Of a DNA stretch of 64,000 bases, positions 16,042 through 24,611 are shown piece after piece. The notes below the pieces were generated by a model. That model saw nothing but the letters and a program-made list of their open reading frames with translations, did not search any database and was not told the origin of the DNA. The DNA lies in NCBI RefSeq assembly GCF_017874035.1, contig NZ_JAGGKV010000001.1:372001-436000 (forward strand), given 5' to 3'. Both the position numbers and the translations under genes were made by a program. The DNA comes from Paenibacillus aceris. Its GTDB lineage: Bacteria > Bacillota > Bacilli > Paenibacillales > NBRC-103111. Position 1 is the first letter of the stretch. The number at the start of each line of letters is the position of its first letter.

Positions 16042-16044
16042 AAG

Positions 16045-16506
16045 ATGCCGAGTTCCAGGATGAGTGAATTACGAGTAGATGAGTGGGATCAAATGATCGA
16101 TGTGAACATCAAAGGAGTTTTATACGGTATCGCAGCGGTATTACCTACCATGCGTGAGCAGCAGTCAGGTCATGTCATTAACCTATCTTCTACTTCCGGT
16201 TATCAGGTGTCCCCGACATCAGCCATATATGCAGCAACAAAGTTCGCTGTTAGAGCCATTTCGGAAGGTTTACGCCTGGAAGAGTCTTCGACTTCTCATA
16301 TAAAAGCTACGGTGATTGCTCCAGATCTGAGGCAGACCGAACTTTTTGAGAGCATTACCAGCCCCGAAGTGCAGTCGATAGCCAATCAACTAAGCGGCAA
16401 AGGGATTTCTCCTTATAGTATTGCCAGAGCTATCGCGTTTGCCATTAATGAACCTGATGACACTCTAGTCAGCGAGATTATGGTTAGGCCGACCGCGTTG
16501 CCTTGA
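16045..16506 (+). pseudogene. Short-chain dehydrogenase/reductase, N-terminally truncated
   Basis: C-terminal 150 residues of a classical SDR (full length about 245). Visible: VDEWDQMIDVNIKGVLYGIA, the catalytic Ser in HVINLSSTSGY, and the Tyr/Lys pair in YAATKFAVRAIS. Missing are the Rossmann GxxxGxG cofactor motif, the NNAG motif and the start; the sequence begins exactly where a typical protein reads NNAG-x-MP. Divergent from the TetR fragment, which in such pairs normally represses the SDR gene. A frame remains open from ATG 16045 but there is no ribosome-binding site. Confidence 0.75.
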
Positions 16507-16575
16507 GCGTTTCCAAATTAGATGAGCGGAACTTTTCTTTATGGCTAAAAGGCTTGTTTATACAGATATGACAAA

Positions 16576-16607
16576 AAAGCGCTGACGCAGAGGTCGGTGC
16601 TTCTTTG
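16576..16607 (+). terminator. Hairpin terminator after SDR remnant
   Basis: AAAGCGCTGAC and GTCGGTGCTTCTTT pair with G-T wobbles; weak but well placed. Confidence 0.5.
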
Positions 16608-16670
16608 TCTGTTAATTAAGTTGTAAGGGATGGATAGGACTTTGAGTATTGGGGATGACAATAAATTGTA

Positions 16671-16802
16671 TTACTCGGGGATTTGCCCCGCTTCATGATC
16701 GGAATCCATACGTGGATCTATAATAAATGCGGTATCAGTCGCCGTTACATGCCAATCATCCTGCGATTCGAGGATTTCTGCCAACAAAATATCAATGTCC
16801 AT
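16671..16802 (-). CDS. Small acidic hypothetical protein (43 residues)
   Basis: MDIDILLAEILESQDDWHVT, then ATDTAFIIDPRMDSD, ending QIPE. GAGGGGGG stands six bases from the ATG, which supports translation. Family unknown. One of several very short genes with good ribosome-binding sites in this stretch. Confidence 0.55.
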   Translation of the reverse strand: MDIDILLAEILESQDDWHVTATDTAFIIDPRMDSDHEAGQIPE

Positions 16803-17034
16803 AATAGTCCCCCCTCAGATTTTAATGAGTCCACATAAGAATAGCCGTGGCTGCTTAAATTACCCTTAAATCAAAATAAAATTCTGTTATACGCTTATTA
16901 TCGGTGATGAAGATAATGTTTATTCTTCCAGTTCTTCTCCACTGCCGTTATTTGAGGAGTTCATTGTATAGACGCACCCTTTACATGCACACAATATTAG
17001 TGCTTCAAAATGACAACAAGGGTGGGCTACTATT

Positions 17035-17124
17035 ATGTCAACAAACAACCAACAGCAAGAAAATCACTTGAAAGATCAAAAAGATAACAAACCAAATCAT
17101 GGCAGCAGAAAAAAGAAGAAATAG
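17035..17124 (+). CDS. Small hydrophilic peptide (29 residues)
   Basis: MSTNNQQQENHLKDQKDNKP followed by NHGSRKKKK. Rich in Gln, Asn and Lys with no hydrophobic core, so it is probably disordered; such peptides occur among minor small acid-soluble spore proteins, but I cannot assign a family. AGGGTGG lies nine bases upstream of the ATG. Confidence 0.5.
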   Translation: MSTNNQQQENHLKDQKDNKPNHGSRKKKK

Positions 17125-17173
17125 AAGTAATGGCATTTATGGTGTTATTTTAGATGGTTAACAAAAGCATATT

Positions 17174-17209
17174 AAAAGCCCCGCGGGATTTTCCCAGCGA
17201 GGCTCTTTG
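17174..17209 (-). terminator. Hairpin terminator
   Basis: AAAAGCCCCGC pairs imperfectly with GCGAGGCTCTTT, ten bases beyond the stop of the 50-residue gene at 17220. Confidence 0.65.
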
Positions 17210-17219
17210 TTTTTATAGA

Positions 17220-17372
17220 CTACTCGTGTACATCATCGAGCAAATAATACGCCTCCAAATTTGTATCGAATACAATGATACGTTCATCAGCGTTATATGC
17301 CATGTCATTAACTTCCGAATGAGTCAGTGTTCTCTCTTCACCTGTCTCCTTATGTGCTACTCGATATTCCAT
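17220..17372 (-). CDS. Small hypothetical protein (50 residues)
   Basis: MEYRVAHKETGEERTLTHSE, then VNDMAYNADERIIVFDTN and ending LLDDVHE. Alternating strand-like pattern; probably a small folded beta protein. GGGAGGGATG precedes the ATG and a terminator follows, so this is likely real. No family recognised. Confidence 0.6.
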   Translation of the reverse strand: MEYRVAHKETGEERTLTHSEVNDMAYNADERIIVFDTNLEAYYLLDDVHE

Positions 17373-17548
17373 CCTGTCATCCCTCCCGACTGATACAACG
17401 AATTCCTTACCACTTAAGCTCTACGTGCATAAAAAGCCTTTCAATTAATTCAATGTTTTTACAGTAATGATGTAGCAATGGATGAATAAACATTTTCTGC
17501 AATACCCATAATAATGGTACACCTTAGATAATAAGCTGGCTATTGGAA

Positions 17549-17584
17549 TTTGAAGGGAAGGGACTCCTCTCTCTTTCCTTCAAA
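17549..17584 (+). promoter_or_regulatory. Inverted repeat in leader of 17611 gene
   Basis: TTTGAAGG and CCTTCAAA flank a 20-nt pyrimidine-rich loop, ending about 20 bases before the ribosome-binding site of the 47-residue gene. It could be a leader hairpin or an end for upstream transcripts; there is no T run. Confidence 0.3.
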
Positions 17585-17610
17585 CCATAATGTAAAGGAA
17601 GTGTAAAATT

Positions 17611-17754
17611 ATGGATGAGAAAAACGAAAATATCGAATCTGACTACAAGCCAGACATTACAAATTATGATTATGTTTGGGGTAGTGATCAAAGCGAGTAT
17701 GTGAAGGAAAATGCGACAACAGCGGACAAATCAGATGAGGACTTAACTAATTAA
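17611..17754 (+). CDS. Small acidic hypothetical protein (47 residues)
   Basis: MDEKNENIESDYKPDITNYD, then YVWGSDQSEYVKENATTAD. Strongly acidic, aromatic centre, no membrane segment. AAAGGAAGTG precedes the ATG and a strong terminator follows at 17819. Family unknown. Confidence 0.55.
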   Translation: MDEKNENIESDYKPDITNYDYVWGSDQSEYVKENATTADKSDEDLTN

Positions 17755-17818
17755 CTTTTGATCCACAGAAAAAAGCCCGAGCAGTATTCCCGCACTTTTG
17801 CGATCACATTTGCGATAG

Positions 17819-17852
17819 AAAAAAGGATCCTGTTAATTACAGGATCTTTTTT
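17819..17852. terminator. Bidirectional terminator
   Basis: AAAAAAGGATCCTGT and ACAGGATCTTTTTT flank TAATT. It is shared by the converging genes at 17611 and 17863. Confidence 0.9.
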
Positions 17853-17862
17853 AAATTAACAA

Positions 17863-18657
17863 TTATTTCATCTCTCTAAATGAACTAACTATTTTTGACA
17901 AATCCCCTCTTGAACTAATCATTTGCTTGGCTGTTGTCCAAAAAATAACCTGATAGAATCTGTCTTTCGTCTCAATAAATGTAATTTGATAGGCAGCATT
18001 TATGCTTTTATTAATAACACTGTGTATTTCTGTTTGTTTTGCTGCAAATCCGTTTACTGTTAAATCTTCTTCTGATGTTACTTTGAAGTCTGTAATTGTA
18101 TCATTACTCTTCATTTGATCAATTATTATTTCTTGGTAATCATCCAGCTTCATTGTTTCTACATATGTACTTTTTGACTCTGAGATGACTCCCATAAAAA
18201 TTGGTGCATCTAACTTCGTATTTATTGCTCCATAATCTATTTCCGGATTAACTTTATTAATGCCTTTATCATTTCTAGTCCATGTTCCTGGTAAAGTGAG
18301 CTCAAAGGTTCTGTCTAAGGAAATTTCTTCATGACTCTCAGATTCTTGGTTCCACAAAGCTCCTAAGGTTGCAGTTCTTGTTGCATCATCCCATTTTACA
18401 CTCATTCCTGTCACTTCAGCTACACTTCTCAATGGTAAATACGTATTGCCTTCATAATTGATCGGAGTAAGAATTTTGCCATCAGAATCTTTTGCAGTGA
18501 ACGGAAGTCCATCAACAACTAGGCGTATACCACTGTCCAAATAAGCCGTTATTTCCTTAAGAGTCGTGCTGGCGGACACCCCTGATACATTCCCCAGTGT
18601 AAAAATGATTACAGCTCCGAGAAGCATTGCTTTCTTGCTTTTAAATAAGGTAGGCAT
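17863..18657 (-). CDS. Secreted stalk-domain (copper amine oxidase N-terminal-like) protein
   Basis: 264 residues. Signal peptide (MPTLFKSKKAMLLGAVIIFT, cleavage likely after VSA), then a stalk domain at about residues 40-100 with IRLVVDGLPF, the YLPLRSVAEVTGMSVKWD motif and TRTATL. The rest (about 120-264) resembles PsbP/DUF1795-like domains (FELTLPGTW ... RFYQVIFWTT). Such stalk domains are very common at the surface of Paenibacillus cells and likely bind wall or surface polymers; no enzyme activity is implied. ATG preceded by AAGGAGAAATAC. Single-gene unit. Confidence 0.8.
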   Translation of the reverse strand: MPTLFKSKKAMLLGAVIIFTLGNVSGVSASTTLKEITAYLDSGIRLVVDGLPFTAKDSDGKILTPINYEGNTYLPLRSVAEVTGMSVKWDDATRTATLGALWNQESESHEEISLDRTFELTLPGTWTRNDKGINKVNPEIDYGAINTKLDAPIFMGVISESKSTYVETMKLDDYQEIIIDQMKSNDTITDFKVTSEEDLTVNGFAAKQTEIHSVINKSINAAYQITFIETKDRFYQVIFWTTAKQMISSRGDLSKIVSSFREMK

Positions 18658-18944
18658 TGTATTTCTCCTTGTTATGGTTGTAATATCTCAAAGACAAATT
18701 CTTCAAAAAGTCTAGATTCCCTCTTTCTAACAACTATTAATACTGGCTTCTTTATATGAAAATGAAACATCCATTCTTTGAGTAATCTGAATATTTCCAT
18801 AGAAATAATATTTTCTTCTATTTTCCGAGCAGTTTGCTCGCTAATAGACGTTTCTTGTCATTCCGTGTATTTTACGTCCATATCGTTTAATCCCAATAAT
18901 ATTTAACCACTATAACTCACACAGATTAAGACGTTCAATTGCCT
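18658..18944. other. Intergenic region
   Basis: About 290 bases, AT-rich, upstream of the stalk-domain gene. I see no convincing ORF; it should contain that gene's promoter. Confidence 0.3.
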
Positions 18945-18972
18945 CAAAAAAATAACCACCTCTCGGTGGTTT
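18945..18972 (-). terminator. Hairpin terminator
   Basis: AACCACC TCTC GGTGGTT; the minus-strand side is followed by ATTTTTTT. It ends the gene at 18987. Confidence 0.8.
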
Positions 18973-18986
18973 AAATAGTGCTCAAG

Positions 18987-19250
18987 CTAATGATTACGCT
19001 GTAACAATACTACACCGCTAATTCTTGATGTGTTTTTCTGAAATACCACTCTAAAACCGATATCTGCATCCAACAAGCAGTTAAAGGCATTAATGAGCAG
19101 TCTGCCAGGAGCTAACGTAAACGTACAAGGTGAAGCATTTCCGATCACACGAGAGGAGGTAATTCTGCGCGCAGAACCTGGACGAAGGGGATCTCTTGTC
19201 CAAGTAATCAAAACGAAATCAGGCTGACGCACTGCTTTTACTCGAGCCAT
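18987..19250 (-). CDS. Hypothetical protein (87 residues)
   Basis: Starts MARVKAVRQPDFVLITWTRD and is basic, with ITSSRVIGNASPCTFTLAPG and a final VVLLQRNH; beta-strand rich. The start was placed at 19250 because GAGGTGATG lies seven bases upstream. It has its own terminator. I recognise no family. A small spore-layer or phage head-type protein are both possible, without support for either. Confidence 0.5.
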   Translation of the reverse strand: MARVKAVRQPDFVLITWTRDPLRPGSARRITSSRVIGNASPCTFTLAPGRLLINAFNCLLDADIGFRVVFQKNTSRISGVVLLQRNH

Positions 19251-19485
19251 TGTCATCACCTCAATTTTTTAAGATTCTTTACATTTAATGCGGATATCTG
19301 AGATTTGGATCTAACCGCTTACCTAATAAAGGAATATCGCTAAAAAATAAAAAAAACTCCGCGGGATAATTTTTCCTCGGAGCCTGTTGACTTCAATCTC
19401 TAAAATTCATATACTATTAAAGAAAATAAGAACGTATATTCTCTTTATTTCGCATTCATCTTACAGTCAGAAAAGAAGGTATCCC

Positions 19486-19656
19486 ATGCAAGATCCTACG
19501 ATTTTTGAGCGTCTACGAGGCAAATACGCCGATGAAGACAGGGCGAAGCTTGTTATGCTGCAGCTAAGAACGTTACTGGAACAAAAGAAAAAGAAGAAAT
19601 GGTACCAGAAGCTGAAATCGCCAACGAAAACACAACCAGCAAGCTGGAATGAGTAA
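19486..19656 (+). CDS. Small basic hypothetical protein (56 residues)
   Basis: MQDPTIFERLRGKYADEDRA, then KLVMLQLRTLLEQKKKKKWY and a hydrophilic tail. AGAAGG six bases upstream supports the ATG at 19486 over upstream starts. Helical and highly charged; function unknown. Confidence 0.55.
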   Translation: MQDPTIFERLRGKYADEDRAKLVMLQLRTLLEQKKKKKWYQKLKSPTKTQPASWNE

Positions 19657-19663
19657 TCCTCAT

Positions 19664-19710
19664 AAAAAAAGAGACTTTCCTTCAGTAGCAGGACTACTTA
19701 GGAAAGCCTC
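19664..19710. terminator. Long hairpin terminator
   Basis: GAGACTTTCCT and AGGAAAGCCTC enclose an inner AGTAG/CTACT stem; an A run on the left gives a T run for minus-strand transcripts of 19722. Confidence 0.7.
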
Positions 19711-19721
19711 AACTTCGCTTT

Positions 19722-20006
19722 TTATTTCCCTCTTTTTTTCGTATAATACAGTACACCTAGGTAATGCGCACCTGTAAAAAGTGTAAGTATTCCAAAGAAT
19801 AGCAAGAATCCGCCCTGACGATCACGGAAGAATAACTGCAGAACGAAAAGCGCCAGTGATATTTCACTCCAGAGAAGCGTTCTTTTTTTGAGTTGAGTCA
19901 AGTCCGCGGTGGACTTACTAATTTTGCGAAGATTCATGAATGTAAGACCTGCAAGTACGATGACCCCAACGATAATCACGAGAATGTAACCTGAATTGCC
20001 CGACAT
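19722..20006 (-). CDS. Small membrane protein
   Basis: 94 residues with an N-terminal helix (GYILVIIVGVIVLAGLTFM), a polar loop, and two further helices (SEISLALFVLQLFF and LLFFGILTLFTGAHYLGVLY), ending KKRGK. GGGGGAGTC precedes the ATG. Family not recognised; three-helix inner-membrane protein. Confidence 0.6.
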   Translation of the reverse strand: MSGNSGYILVIIVGVIVLAGLTFMNLRKISKSTADLTQLKKRTLLWSEISLALFVLQLFFRDRQGGFLLFFGILTLFTGAHYLGVLYYTKKRGK

Positions 20007-20126
20007 GCGACTCCCCCTATTTGCGATGTTTCAGCTTTATCTTCTATTATATAGTAAGATATTATATCTAAGATACATGGAATGATTCTATATGTCTATT
20101 TGAAAAAGAGGATAAGGAGTCGCAGC

Positions 20127-20621
20127 ATGTCTACAATTAAGTTTAAACCATTAGAAACGTCCGATATACCCCCATTAATGGAAATTTACAACCATTTCGT
20201 GATGAATTCTACCGCCTCTTTTCATACGGAGCCCGTTGACATCACGGAGTTCACTGAAAGTGTTGTTCATCCGAATCCCAAGTACAGGACTTATGTGATT
20301 ACACTCGATGAAAACCTCCAAGGCTATGTTCAAGTTATGCCCCACAAGAAAAAGCAAGCCTATGCCACTACAGGAGAAGTAACCATCTATTTACGTCCTG
20401 AGTGCGTTGGTAAAGGGATTGGTTCAGCGGCTATTCAGCATATTGAAGCATTCGCAAAAGAGAGTGGTTTTCACACCTTAATCTCTACGATTTGCGCTGA
20501 TAACAAGCCTAGTATTCATATGTTTACGAAAAATGGCTACACGCAGTGCGCCTATTTCCGTGAGGTCGGCTTCAAATGGGGCAAGTTTCTCGATATCGCG
20601 ACCTATCAGAAGATCATTTAA
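20127..20621 (+). CDS. GNAT N-acetyltransferase, phosphinothricin/YncA-like
   Basis: 164 residues from the ATG at 20127 (GATAAGGAGT upstream). GNAT fold: the acetyl-CoA-binding motif is CVGKGIGSAAIQHIEAFA near residue 95, preceded by GEVTIYLRPE, and the C-terminus has the PAT/YncA pattern NGYTQCAYFREVGFKWGKFL. Such enzymes transfer acetyl groups from acetyl-CoA to small amines, including methionine sulfoximine or phosphinothricin-like toxic amino acids; the real substrate is not known. Single gene. Confidence 0.85.
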   Translation: MSTIKFKPLETSDIPPLMEIYNHFVMNSTASFHTEPVDITEFTESVVHPNPKYRTYVITLDENLQGYVQVMPHKKKQAYATTGEVTIYLRPECVGKGIGSAAIQHIEAFAKESGFHTLISTICADNKPSIHMFTKNGYTQCAYFREVGFKWGKFLDIATYQKII

Positions 20622-20625
20622 GCCT

Positions 20626-21684
20626 CTACGACAAGAGCAGCTTCCAATTCAAACCTCCGTCATTCGTTCTCCACAAATTTCGGGTATCCCAGAGCCAGCC
20701 ACTGTTTGATGTAAGGAAGCTTAGTTGTAAACTAGCATCAGCCGGATGAAAAGTGGTTGGAAATGTATGCTGGCTCCATGTTTTGCCACCATCACTGGTC
20801 CGAAGCAGCTGCCGCACCTGCTCTTGTTCGCGGTTTTGCTGATTCGACTGCAGAAGCACGAACCCATGGCCTGCATCAGCAAATGATAGGGCCAGTGGCA
20901 TAAGGGAAGTCGAGACCTTCCCTGCTTCTTCCCATCTTTCCCCGTCTGTCATGTGATAAAGCGTCACAGCTTCCCTTCCCTTTTCACTTATACCTGAGCT
21001 CGAGGTTGCACCTGTCCCCATAAACCAGCCCTCCCTGGATGAGAGGAATGTAACCACGCCCGTGCCTGGTAAGGGAATGCGATTTGACGCCAACCAAGTG
21101 ATTCCCCCATCCTGTGTACGAAGGAGCATCAAATCCTTGTCATTGCGAACGGCAATCAATCCGGTCTGTCGATCAAAAAACCGGAAAAAAGCAACTTCTT
21201 TTCTCCCCTCAAATCCTGGCAAGTCCTGCGCAATGACTTCCCACGTTTGACCGCCGTCCGCGGTTAAGCGAAGCTCCGATTTTTGGCCATAAGATACATT
21301 ACTCAGCACCCAGCCTATTCGAGAATCTAGAAATGAAAGCGAGCCTGGCGACATGAGGGGAGTCAACCCTTTTTGAACTTTCCAAGTGATCCCGCCATCA
21401 GCGGTTTGCATGAGCGAAGCCTTCTCATTACCGGAAGTAAGTCCGAAACCATGGAGCTCATCCACAAACGTAATTGCTTTGGTAGGGACATCGTGTTTAG
21501 ATGCACGATCATCTTGAACGAAGATACTCACACCTGGAACAATAGAAAGCTCTGCATTTCGCTTTTCTTTTACGGTTGAATGGATACGTGGCGATGGAGG
21601 TGAGGCTTTTTCATGAAAGCAGCCTGCACATAACACAAAAATAAACAAAATCATTAATTTTTTATTGTTCATCAGGGCTATCAT
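20626..21684 (-). CDS. YCF48/BNR-repeat lipoprotein
   Basis: 352 residues. Basic signal peptide and lipobox LCAGC within the first 25 residues. The body has repeated Asp-box/YCF48 blades of the form TADGGxTWxV (QTADGGITWKV, LTADGGQTWEV, RTQDGGITWL, RTSDGGKTW, RTNDGGLNWKL), predicting a beta-propeller displayed outside the membrane. Related proteins resemble photosystem assembly factor YCF48, but the bacterial role is unknown. GGAGAGG is upstream of the first ATG; a second ATG (MNNKK) four codons in could also serve. Confidence 0.8.
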   Translation of the reverse strand: MIALMNNKKLMILFIFVLCAGCFHEKASPPSPRIHSTVKEKRNAELSIVPGVSIFVQDDRASKHDVPTKAITFVDELHGFGLTSGNEKASLMQTADGGITWKVQKGLTPLMSPGSLSFLDSRIGWVLSNVSYGQKSELRLTADGGQTWEVIAQDLPGFEGRKEVAFFRFFDRQTGLIAVRNDKDLMLLRTQDGGITWLASNRIPLPGTGVVTFLSSREGWFMGTGATSSSGISEKGREAVTLYHMTDGERWEEAGKVSTSLMPLALSFADAGHGFVLLQSNQQNREQEQVRQLLRTSDGGKTWSQHTFPTTFHPADASLQLSFLTSNSGWLWDTRNLWRTNDGGLNWKLLLS

Positions 21685-21857
21685 GTCCTCTCCTCACTCC
21701 TTTCACGATTTCCGTTTAGGTATATGTAATGACGGGCTACGGCTGCAAATAGTTCATGTCCCTCGTTTCCAATACGTGTTATTCCTTTATTTCACAGGAT
21801 AGGATGTCCCTTCTTTACAAAAACTAGAGCATATTCATAATGCTCGGAGGGATTGCC

Positions 21858-22889
21858 ATGACCACCAAATGGGTTTGGTCCGCCGCCATCGTCTGCTTGC
21901 TAGCCGCAAGCTGCGGTGTGCCTAGAAGCAAGCCGTATCACGACCAAAGATCCGCTCAAAATGCGCATGCAACAACAGAGTCCAGTCTCGATAACGGCGT
22001 GTTTGATTTTGAACCTTTGCCAAGCCCAAGGAGTTTTGCAACACCAGCTCCAGCTCCTGCACTTACACCACTGGCAACCGTACAACCTAAATCAGCGCCA
22101 ACGGCTGTAACGCCTAGTCCATCACCCAAAACAAACTCAAAAAAAGCTGGACATCCTGAAGGTTCTGGCTCCAAAAAGCCTTCCGTTCCCGTTCAAAAAA
22201 ATCAAGGCCAAGTTCGTATTTCTCAGAAAAAACTAACGCTTTCACAACTGGTTGTGAAATACCCGGACACCTTCAAATTGCGTGGATCCAGTCAAGAGAA
22301 GAAAGTGGCGTTAACTTTCGACGATGGACCTGACACGCGATTTACTCCTAAAGTGCTTGATGCTCTTCATGCTAACCAAGTGAAAGCAACCTTTTTCGTT
22401 CTTGGCTCTCAGGCAAGCACTCACCCTGATATCATTAAACGGATTGTTCGTGAAGGCCATGTCATTGGCAATCATTCCTACAGTCATGCCAATCTACCGA
22501 CGCTATCGGTAGACAAATTTCAAAACCAGATTATAAACACGGAAAGTGTGCTTCAAGGTTTAATCGGCTATGCACCTAAGCTCATCCGCCCGCCTTATGG
22601 CGCAATTAATGAAGAACAAGTCAGGTGGATTGCTGACCATCATTATTTGATCGTGAATTGGAACGTCGATTCCCTTGACTGGAAATCGCTGAGTTCGGAA
22701 CAAGTGCTAAACAATATCATGCAGCAAACGAAGCCTGGCTCCATTATCCTACAGCACTCTGGAGGAGCTGAAAGCCAGGATTTATCAGGAACTGTCCAGG
22801 CCATCGGACCGCTGATTGCCAAATTGAAAGCCGCAGGCTACACCTTCGTCACCGTACCTGAGCTGCTTCATGTAGCTAAAAGCAAATAA
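21858..22889 (+). CDS. Polysaccharide deacetylase (NodB domain), secreted
   Basis: 343 residues from the ATG at 21858 (CGGAGGG upstream). N-terminal signal sequence ending LLAASCG (imperfect lipobox, Cys19), a Pro/Ala/Ser/Thr-rich linker at about 50-115, then a carbohydrate esterase family 4 domain: TFDDGPDTRF (motif 1, metal and catalytic Asp), GNHSYSHANL (motif 2, His ligands), RPPYGAINEE (motif 3) and the VNWNVDSLDW and ILQHSGG segments. It removes acetyl groups from peptidoglycan or chitin-like sugars outside the cell. All catalytic motifs present. Confidence 0.9.
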   Translation: MTTKWVWSAAIVCLLAASCGVPRSKPYHDQRSAQNAHATTESSLDNGVFDFEPLPSPRSFATPAPAPALTPLATVQPKSAPTAVTPSPSPKTNSKKAGHPEGSGSKKPSVPVQKNQGQVRISQKKLTLSQLVVKYPDTFKLRGSSQEKKVALTFDDGPDTRFTPKVLDALHANQVKATFFVLGSQASTHPDIIKRIVREGHVIGNHSYSHANLPTLSVDKFQNQIINTESVLQGLIGYAPKLIRPPYGAINEEQVRWIADHHYLIVNWNVDSLDWKSLSSEQVLNNIMQQTKPGSIILQHSGGAESQDLSGTVQAIGPLIAKLKAAGYTFVTVPELLHVAKSK

Positions 22890-22929
22890 GCCGGGAAGCG
22901 CACTTGAGGTGCGCCTCCGGCTTATTTTT
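22886..22929. terminator. Bidirectional terminator
   Basis: AAGCCGG..GCGCAC loop GTGCGC..CCGGCTT with TATTTTTATT following. Shared by the converging deacetylase and ABC-F genes. Confidence 0.85.
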
Positions 22930-24610
22930 ATTCATTAGCTTCCGTGTACTCATCGTAAGTGCCGGCAAATGCGATTGGGCGGCGCTCCGCGTTCAACCAT
23001 AACAGCTTCGTCGCCAGCTTACGAATGAAAAAGCGATCGTGCGAGACGATGACCATCGCACCTGGATAGTGAAGCAGCGCCTGTTCGATTCTCTCCCGCG
23101 AATCAATATCCAAATAATTCGTCGGTTCATCCAGCACCAGCAAATTCGCACCGCTGAAAAGCAGCTTGAGAAAAGCGAGCCTACAGCGTTCGCCCATACT
23201 CAGTTCGCTGATGCGCTTACGCACCTCTTCACCCGAGAAGAGGAAGCAGCCCAGAATCGTGCGGGCCTGGGTTTGGGTCATGGCAGGCAGTGTCAACAGA
23301 CTGTCCAGCAAGGTTTCACCGTCGTCGAGATGCTCGAGTTCCTGCGAGAAGTAGCCGATCGACGCTTGCGGGTGCTGCCGCACCGTACCCGCAGCAGGCT
23401 GTAGTTGGCCGACGAGTAGCTTCAGCAGCGTCGTTTTGCCTGTACCGTTGGACCCGAGAACGGCCAACCGGTCACCACGGTCCACGCTGAGACTTAGCTC
23501 AGCGAACAGCTCGCGGTTGCCGTAACGGAACGAAGCCCGCTCCATACGTACCAGCGAGTGTGCCGCGAATTCGCTTGCTCCCAGCTTTACCTTCAAATGC
23601 GCGGCATCCCGCGGCTTTTCCACGCGGTCCGCTTCCAGGCGCTCCAACTCTTTCCTTTTCGCATTCATCCGCGAAACATGCGTGCCGGCTCGCGCCTGAA
23701 AGTATCCGCGCTGTATCGGCACTTCTGCCGTCCGGGCGGACTTTTCGCCCTGGCGGAACCACTGCCGATACGTGCGAATGCTCTCTTCCAGCTGCTCCCG
23801 CTGAAGCTGCTGCTTGCGGTAGAGCTGCTCTTGCGTTCGCAGCTCCAGTTCTTTCTGGCGGGTGTACGCCGTATACCCGCCTCGATATTTACGGCTCCCT
23901 GTTGGAGTTAGCTCAACAAGGCAGGTCGCCACACGATCCATAAAATGACGATCGTGAGAGACGAAGACAACCGTGCCCGAATAGGCGCGGATCCATGCTT
24001 CGAGCCATTCGAGCGACGCCGCATCGAGATGATTGGTCGGCTCGTCTAGCAGCAGCAGCTTCGGCTCAAGTACCATTAGCCTCGCTAACTGGGCGCGCGT
24101 TTTCTGTCCGCCGCTCAGCTTGCCCAGTGGCAGCTCCCACAACTCGCTGCTGAGGCCTAGCTGCAGCAGCCTTCGCTCCACTTGAAGTTCCCAGTGGTAG
24201 CCGTCTAGCTGTTGGTATCGCTCTGCCGCTTTCTCATAGTCAGCCAGCAAGCTCTCCATACAAGAAGCCGACGCATCCTGCATGCGCGTTTCCAACTCCT
24301 TCAAGCTCCGCTTCGCTGCGCAGTGGTCCGGACAGCCTCCCTCGACATAGGCATGTGTAGGCATCGTCTCATCACTATCGATCAGTTGCCCCATCCAGCC
24401 CCACTGCCCGAGCGGAAGCCGTCGTTCTATGCCGCCTTTATCCGTCCCCAGCCTATCGGCTAGTAGACGAAGCAGCGTTGTCTTGCCTACGCCGTTACGA
24501 CCATAAATTCCGATCCGCTCACCTTCATACACGTCCAAATTCACATGTTCAAAAAGTGTTTTACCTGCGAATTCCTTCGCCACGTTCATCGCTTTTATAA
24601 GTAATGTCAT
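22928..24610 (-). CDS. ABC-F family ATPase (antibiotic-resistance type ribosomal protection)
   Basis: 560 residues, no membrane domain. Two nucleotide-binding domains: Walker A GRNGVGKTT (37-45), signature LSGGQKTR, Walker B LLLLDEPTNHLD; then a charged inter-domain linker (RQGEKSARTAEVPIQRG ...), second Walker A GSNGTGKTT, signature LSMGERCR and LLVLDEPTNYLD. ABC-F proteins bind the ribosomal E site and their linker reaches the peptidyl-transferase centre; the Vga/Msr/Lsa-like layout here (GQWGWMGQL, fairly long linker) suggests protection from macrolide, lincosamide or pleuromutilin-type drugs. A housekeeping EttA-type role is less likely. A ~240-nt leader with a run of T before the start suggests attenuation. 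Confidence 0.8.
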   Translation of the reverse strand: MTLLIKAMNVAKEFAGKTLFEHVNLDVYEGERIGIYGRNGVGKTTLLRLLADRLGTDKGGIERRLPLGQWGWMGQLIDSDETMPTHAYVEGGCPDHCAAKRSLKELETRMQDASASCMESLLADYEKAAERYQQLDGYHWELQVERRLLQLGLSSELWELPLGKLSGGQKTRAQLARLMVLEPKLLLLDEPTNHLDAASLEWLEAWIRAYSGTVVFVSHDRHFMDRVATCLVELTPTGSRKYRGGYTAYTRQKELELRTQEQLYRKQQLQREQLEESIRTYRQWFRQGEKSARTAEVPIQRGYFQARAGTHVSRMNAKRKELERLEADRVEKPRDAAHLKVKLGASEFAAHSLVRMERASFRYGNRELFAELSLSVDRGDRLAVLGSNGTGKTTLLKLLVGQLQPAAGTVRQHPQASIGYFSQELEHLDDGETLLDSLLTLPAMTQTQARTILGCFLFSGEEVRKRISELSMGERCRLAFLKLLFSGANLLVLDEPTNYLDIDSRERIEQALLHYPGAMVIVSHDRFFIRKLATKLLWLNAERRPIAFAGTYDEYTEANE

Positions 24611-24611
24611 A

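Noticed and set aside
17154..17393. 79-codon plus-strand ORF
   Set aside because: Antisense to the better-supported 50-residue gene, and runs through its terminator.
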